The notes under the pieces: model-generated
What the model saw: the letters and a program-made list of their open reading frames with translations, nothing else
Told to the model about the DNA's origin: nothing
Databases searched by the model: none
Shown here: positions 59,864-64,000 of the stretch, piece after piece
Layout: each line of letters starts with the position of its first letter
How positions within the stretch are numbered: the first letter of the stretch is position 1
Translations under genes and position numbers: made by a program
DNA from: Jiangella endophytica
GTDB taxonomy: Bacteria > Actinomycetota > Actinomycetes > Jiangellales > Jiangellaceae
Direction of reading: 5' to 3'
NCBI RefSeq assembly: GCF_003427025.1
Contig: NZ_QVAI01000003.1
Location: 1 to 64,000, forward strand
Length of the DNA: 64,000 nucleotides

Positions 59864-62680
59864 ATGGATGTGGATACCAGCGCGCGGCGCCGTCGCCCGC
59901 ACGCGATACTCGCACTGACGCTGCTGGCAATGCTCCTCGCGGCGTTGTCGTCACTCCCGCCGGCAGCCGCGGCGCAGCCGGCCACGTCGGCCGCCACGCA
60001 GGCCGACCAGAAGCTCACCACCGAACTGCGGGAGCGGTTCGAGGGCGCCGAGGAGAAGCCGCAGGAGTTCTGGGTGCGCTTCGAGGAGCACGCCGATCTC
60101 TCCGCCGCCTATGACATCGAGGACTGGGCCGAGCGCGGCGAGTTCGTCGTCCGGCGGCTCCAGGAGACCGCGGCCACGACTCAGGCGGGCGTCGCCGACC
60201 TGCTCGACGCCCGCGGCGTGGAGTACGAGTCCTACTGGATCTCGAACACGATCCGCGTCACCGGCGCCCCGTACGAGGTGGCGTCGGAGGTGGCCGTGCG
60301 ACCGGAGGTCGGCGAGCTCTCGGCACCGGAGACCTTCGACCTTCCGGAGCCGGAGGTGACGCTCGACGACGGCGCCTTCCGGACGAACGCGGTCGAGTGG
60401 GGGATCGCCGACATCAACGCCGACGACGTCTGGGCCGACGGCATCGACGGCAGCGGCATCGTCGTGGGCAACATCGACACCGGCGTCCAGTTCGACCACC
60501 CGGTGTTGGTGAACCAGTATCGCGGCAACCGGGGTGCGGGTTCGTTCGACCACGACTATGCCTGGTTCGATCCCACCGGCACCTGCGTGAGCGCCGCGTG
60601 CGACAACCAGGGTCACGGGACTCACACGATGGGCACGATGGTGGGCGCCGATGGCGGAGCCAACCAGGTCGGCGTGGCACCCGGGGCCACCTGGATCGCG
60701 GCGAAGGGCTGCATGACCGACTCGTGCGGGGGAGAGCACCTGATGGCGGCCGGTCAGTGGATGCTGGCACCGACCAGGATCGACGGCACGGGCGCCGACC
60801 CGTCGATGCGGCCCGACATCATCAACAACTCGTGGGGTGGTGGATCGTCCGCCGACTCCTGGTACGACAACGTGACGGCCGCGTGGGCCGCCGCGGGAAT
60901 CTTCGGGGTCTGGTCGAACGGCAACAGCGGACCAGCCTGCCGGACGTCCACCGCGCCGGGTGGGAGGACCGCGAACTACTCGGTCGGCGCCTACGACGTC
61001 CAGAACACGATCGCCTCGTTCTCCTCCCGGGGCGCGGGCCAGGACGGTGAGATCAAGCCGAATCTGTCCGCCCCCGGCGTGAACGTGAGATCGGCCTACC
61101 CCGGCGGCCGTTACGCTCTGGCGAGCGGCACGTCGATGGCGGCCCCGCATGTGGCCGGTGCCGTCGCGCTGCTGTGGTCGGCCGCACCGGACCTGGTCGG
61201 TGACCTCCAGGCGACCCGGGACCTGCTGGACACGACCGCCGTGAACACCGAGGACGCCCAGTGCGGCGGTGACGGCGAGGACAACAACGTCTACGGCGAG
61301 GGGCGCCTCGACGCGCTCGCCATGGTCACCGGGCGGACGGTGGGAGTGTTGACCGGAACCGTCACCGACCGCGTGACGGGCGCCCCGGTCGCCGCGGCGC
61401 GCGTGCGTGTGGTCGGGGGCCCGGCCACGCACCCGATCGACCGCACCGTCGCCGCGGACGCGTCCGGGCAGTATCGCGCCGGCCTGCCCGCTGGGGAGTA
61501 CCAGATCACCGCGTCGGCCTACGGCTATGTCGAGGACACGGCGGCCGCGACGGTGGTCGAGAGTGAGGTCACGACCGTCGACGTGCCGTTGGACCCGGCG
61601 CCGATGACGACGGTCACCGGACGAGTCGCCGACGGTTCCGGTCACGGCTGGCCCGTTCACGCCGAGGTCACCGTCGCGGGCGTCCCGCAGGGGTCGCTCT
61701 TCACCGATCAGATCACCGGCGAGTACACGGTGACGCTGCCCGCGCAGGCGGAGTACTCCGTGACCGTCGACCCGGTGTACCCGGGATACCCGGCGACCCT
61801 CGAGTCCGTCGCGGTGGGCGACACCGCCGTGCGGGTCGATCACATCATCGCCGCCGACATGGACGCGTGCACCGCGCCGGGATACGGAAGAACCGGCCAC
61901 CGGAGCGCCTTCACCGGGTGGAGCGGTGACGCGCCGCGAGACGGGTGGCTGGTCGGTGGCCTCGCCGGATCGTGGCGCTTCGACAACCCGCGGCAGCGCC
62001 CACAGCCGCCCGGTGGTCAAGGGGCGTTTCCGATCGCCGATCCGGCCGCCGCGCCCCGGGGACGCGTCGACGCCACCCTGACCTCTCCGGCGTTCGATCT
62101 GAGCGATCACTCCGCACCGGTGCTGCGCGTGGACATGCGCTACCTGGGGGCACCCCGGCGCCAGTCCGCCGAGATCGAGTACTCGATCGACGGGCGGACC
62201 TGGAGCACGGTGTGGTCGGCGAGCACGGAGACCGTGATCGGCACGCAGAGCATCGAGTTGCCGGGCGCGGCGGGTCAGCACGCCGTACGGGTGCGGTTCT
62301 CCTTCACCGGCAGCGACGACTCCCGCTACTGGGGCTTCGACAACCTGTTCCTCGGCACGTGGGACTGCGTGCCGTTGGACGGCGGACTGGTCGTCGGTGG
62401 CGTGCGCGACGCCACCACCGGGGAAGGCCTGGCCAACGTGCGGATCCGCGTGGGCTCGGCGCCGGAGTCGGTGGTCTGGAGCCAGCAGTTGGACGACCAG
62501 GGGGTGACCGGCGCACCGTTCTGGCTGTTTGCCGCCGGGGACGGCATCGACCGGATCGAGGCGCAGGTCACCGGATACGAGCCGTACGCCTCGGACCTCA
62601 GCGTGACACCGCACGCCATCACTCACCACGACATCGCGTTGACCGGCGCCGCGCCGGCCGGCCTGGACAGGAGCCTGTGA
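59864..62680 (+). CDS. Secreted S8 (subtilisin-like) protease with C-terminal accessory domains
   Basis: This 938-aa protein starts with a signal peptide (basic SARRRRPHA, hydrophobic residues 14-32, AAA-type cleavage near 37). A propeptide-like region (about 45-165) precedes the S8 catalytic domain with Asp205 (NIDTGVQFDHP), His254 (GHGTHTMG), Asn in NNSWGGG and Ser424 (SGTSMAAPH). Two carboxypeptidase-regulatory-like beta domains (about 490-570 and 580-660), a jelly-roll-like module (about 690-850) and a last beta domain follow. It should act outside the cell. The stop overlaps the next start (TGATG). ATG 59864 opens the signal peptide. Confidence 0.93.
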   Translation: MDVDTSARRRRPHAILALTLLAMLLAALSSLPPAAAAQPATSAATQADQKLTTELRERFEGAEEKPQEFWVRFEEHADLSAAYDIEDWAERGEFVVRRLQETAATTQAGVADLLDARGVEYESYWISNTIRVTGAPYEVASEVAVRPEVGELSAPETFDLPEPEVTLDDGAFRTNAVEWGIADINADDVWADGIDGSGIVVGNIDTGVQFDHPVLVNQYRGNRGAGSFDHDYAWFDPTGTCVSAACDNQGHGTHTMGTMVGADGGANQVGVAPGATWIAAKGCMTDSCGGEHLMAAGQWMLAPTRIDGTGADPSMRPDIINNSWGGGSSADSWYDNVTAAWAAAGIFGVWSNGNSGPACRTSTAPGGRTANYSVGAYDVQNTIASFSSRGAGQDGEIKPNLSAPGVNVRSAYPGGRYALASGTSMAAPHVAGAVALLWSAAPDLVGDLQATRDLLDTTAVNTEDAQCGGDGEDNNVYGEGRLDALAMVTGRTVGVLTGTVTDRVTGAPVAAARVRVVGGPATHPIDRTVAADASGQYRAGLPAGEYQITASAYGYVEDTAAATVVESEVTTVDVPLDPAPMTTVTGRVADGSGHGWPVHAEVTVAGVPQGSLFTDQITGEYTVTLPAQAEYSVTVDPVYPGYPATLESVAVGDTAVRVDHIIAADMDACTAPGYGRTGHRSAFTGWSGDAPRDGWLVGGLAGSWRFDNPRQRPQPPGGQGAFPIADPAAAPRGRVDATLTSPAFDLSDHSAPVLRVDMRYLGAPRRQSAEIEYSIDGRTWSTVWSASTETVIGTQSIELPGAAGQHAVRVRFSFTGSDDSRYWGFDNLFLGTWDCVPLDGGLVVGGVRDATTGEGLANVRIRVGSAPESVVWSQQLDDQGVTGAPFWLFAAGDGIDRIEAQVTGYEPYASDLSVTPHAITHHDIALTGAAPAGLDRSL

Positions 62681-64000
62681 TGCGGATCGGACACGTGCGA
62701 CGACGACGGGCATCGCGAGCGGCCTTGACCGCGCTGACGGCGGCGGTGGTGCTGCCGATGGCGGCCACGGCGTTCGCGGCGGGGCAGCAAGCCGGCACGA
62801 TCCTGCCGGCCCTGGACACCGAACCGGTCGCGGACGGAGCACCGTCCAGCAGCGTGATCCACCTGATCACCGGTCACGAGGTCCACGTCACCACCACGCC
62901 GGCCGGTGAATATCAGGTCTCGGTGCCGGGAACGCCTGACGGTGCGCCCGCCGCGGACCTCCAGGTCCGAGCCGAGGAGGCCCCGGGTCAGGCACCAGCC
63001 CTCGTCGCCGACCCGGCGGGTACCGTGCGCCTGGTCGACGAGGGCAGAGTCGATCCGCACCTCTTCGACCTCAGCTACCTCATCGAGCACGGCTACACCG
63101 GCGCCCCGACCCCGGTCACGGTGTACTTCAACGGTGCCGTCGGCGTCGCCGACGTCTCGGCCAGGGCCGAAGCGCTCCCCGGGTCGGAGCCGGTACCGGG
63201 GACGGTCACCGAAGACCGGGCCACGGTCACCGTGGCGGCGGGGTCGGGCGAGACATTCTGGGATGCCGTCACCGAGGACCCGGACGACCAGCCGTACGCG
63301 CCGCGTGAGTTGGCCGACGGCGTCGCCGCCATCACGCTCGACGGAGCGGCCCGGCCCGATGCCGTCGAGCCGAACGCGACCGTGCCCACGGCACGGCTGA
63401 CCATCCGGGTCCACGGCAGCCAGGACCAGTCACGGTGGTACCACCGTCCGGGAACCCGCTCCATCGCTCCGCAGGGCTGGGCCACCGCGTACGCCGAGTT
63501 CTACCTGTCGTCGGTCACCGGACTCGGTGGAGCCACGCGGGCCCTGGCTTCTGGCGGCGAGGGTTGTGCGGACCCGTCGTGCGTGGTGCGCGACGTCGTC
63601 GTCGACCTGCCCGAAGGGACCTGGTTCCTCGACGGCCACGCTGTCGAGTTCAAGGACTCGCGCGGGGGTTACACCTGGTTCGTGGAACCAGAGGTGGTCG
63701 TGGACGGTGACACCACGATCGACCTCTACGTGGACGACGCGACGTGGATCGAACCGGACACACCCAGGCCCACCGAACTGGCGCACCTGGCCGTCACCAA
63801 GCAGCGCATCCGGCCGGACGGAACGCGGTTCACGAACCTCCACTTCCTGGCAGGAGATGGCTTGACCACCGGTATGTGGCTGGCTCCCACGCGGTGGCCC
63901 GCAACCACCGGCGCGTTCAATGCGTTGCTCACCCAGCAACGCCAGCAGCCCCGGATCTCCATGGCGGTGACCCAGCCGAAGGTGGGCCTCGACCTGCGCA
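62680..64000 (+). CDS. Secreted protein resembling S8-protease accessory regions (partial)
   Basis: This frame stays open to the window end (at least 440 codons). ATG 62680 overlaps the protease stop (TGATG). A signal peptide is clear (basic RRRRASR, hydrophobic LTALTAAVVLPMAATAFA). Then VIHLITGHEVHVTTT and HLFDLSYLIEHGYTG resemble the N-terminal region of very large actinobacterial S8 proteases. Where those continue into the catalytic domain, this protein goes on with beta-rich sequence (ARLTIRVHGSQ, YLSSVTGLGG, VVVDLPEGTWFLDG). No D/H/S catalytic motif is seen. The C-terminus lies outside the window. Confidence 0.75.
   Translation, partial: MRIGHVRRRRASRAALTALTAAVVLPMAATAFAAGQQAGTILPALDTEPVADGAPSSSVIHLITGHEVHVTTTPAGEYQVSVPGTPDGAPAADLQVRAEEAPGQAPALVADPAGTVRLVDEGRVDPHLFDLSYLIEHGYTGAPTPVTVYFNGAVGVADVSARAEALPGSEPVPGTVTEDRATVTVAAGSGETFWDAVTEDPDDQPYAPRELADGVAAITLDGAARPDAVEPNATVPTARLTIRVHGSQDQSRWYHRPGTRSIAPQGWATAYAEFYLSSVTGLGGATRALASGGEGCADPSCVVRDVVVDLPEGTWFLDGHAVEFKDSRGGYTWFVEPEVVVDGDTTIDLYVDDATWIEPDTPRPTELAHLAVTKQRIRPDGTRFTNLHFLAGDGLTTGMWLAPTRWPATTGAFNALLTQQRQQPRISMAVTQPKVGLDLR

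Overview
The window is high-GC (roughly 70% or more) actinobacterial chromosome. It is gene-dense, uses many GTG starts and many 1-4 nt gene overlaps, and often has the -10 (TANNNT) only 6-8 nt before the start codon, which suggests leaderless mRNAs. The core block from the IclR regulator and leuCD at 5.5 kb to ftsY at 32.4 kb keeps an order I recognise from Mycobacterium and Streptomyces: ndgR, leuC-leuD, HU, cofC, gpsA, ddl, thiL, rpmB, DAK2 kinase, recG, rsmD, coaD, sepIVA-like, DUF177, rpmF, rnc, mutM, smc, ftsY. A Jiangella-like actinomycete is my guess from general impression only.

Layout. 0-5.5 kb is accessory: an AraC regulator coupled to a VOC protein, an MFS exporter, a DUF3800-like protein, an SDR, and a Cmx/CmrA-type drug exporter whose 5' region looks like a translational attenuator. 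5.5-32.5 kb is the conserved core (leucine synthesis, nucleoid protein, F420, phospholipid and cell-wall precursors, thiamine-PP, ribosomal proteins, DNA repair, CoA, chromosome segregation, protein targeting), interrupted by a DGPF protein and an ECF42-type sigma factor. 32.5-38.8 kb has an MMPL transporter divergent from a two-component system, then a secreted protein with two complete GDPD domains. A degraded toxin-antitoxin-like remnant lies at about 38.8-39.1 kb.

39.1-52.2 kb is a nearly complete purine-to-ureidoglycolate pathway: a fused 2Fe-2S/molybdopterin dehydrogenase with its FAD subunit, urate oxidase, HIU hydrolase, OHCU decarboxylase, allantoinase, allantoate amidohydrolase and an 8-oxoguanine deaminase-like enzyme. 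A divergent lysE-lysG pair is embedded in it. The minus-strand pathway genes continue without a gap from a TetR gene and an EmrB-type MFS exporter, whose promoter region is full of nested palindromes. 52.3-56.3 kb holds a coupled cyclase/TPP-enzyme pair, a VOC protein, a RibD/DHFR-like reductase that seems to start at ATC, and a DoxX-like membrane protein. 56.5-64 kb holds a large AAA/LuxR (LAL) regulator, a 56-aa small ORF, a secreted subtilisin-like protease, and a translationally coupled companion that resembles the N-terminal part of large S8 proteases but shows no catalytic domain before the window ends.

The most unusual observations are the attenuator-like leader before the Cmx-type exporter (4155-4347), the HU-like protein with a shortened, unusual DNA-binding arm, the palindrome-rich control region of the MFS-TetR-purine operon, the ATC-start reductase gene and the protease/companion pair.
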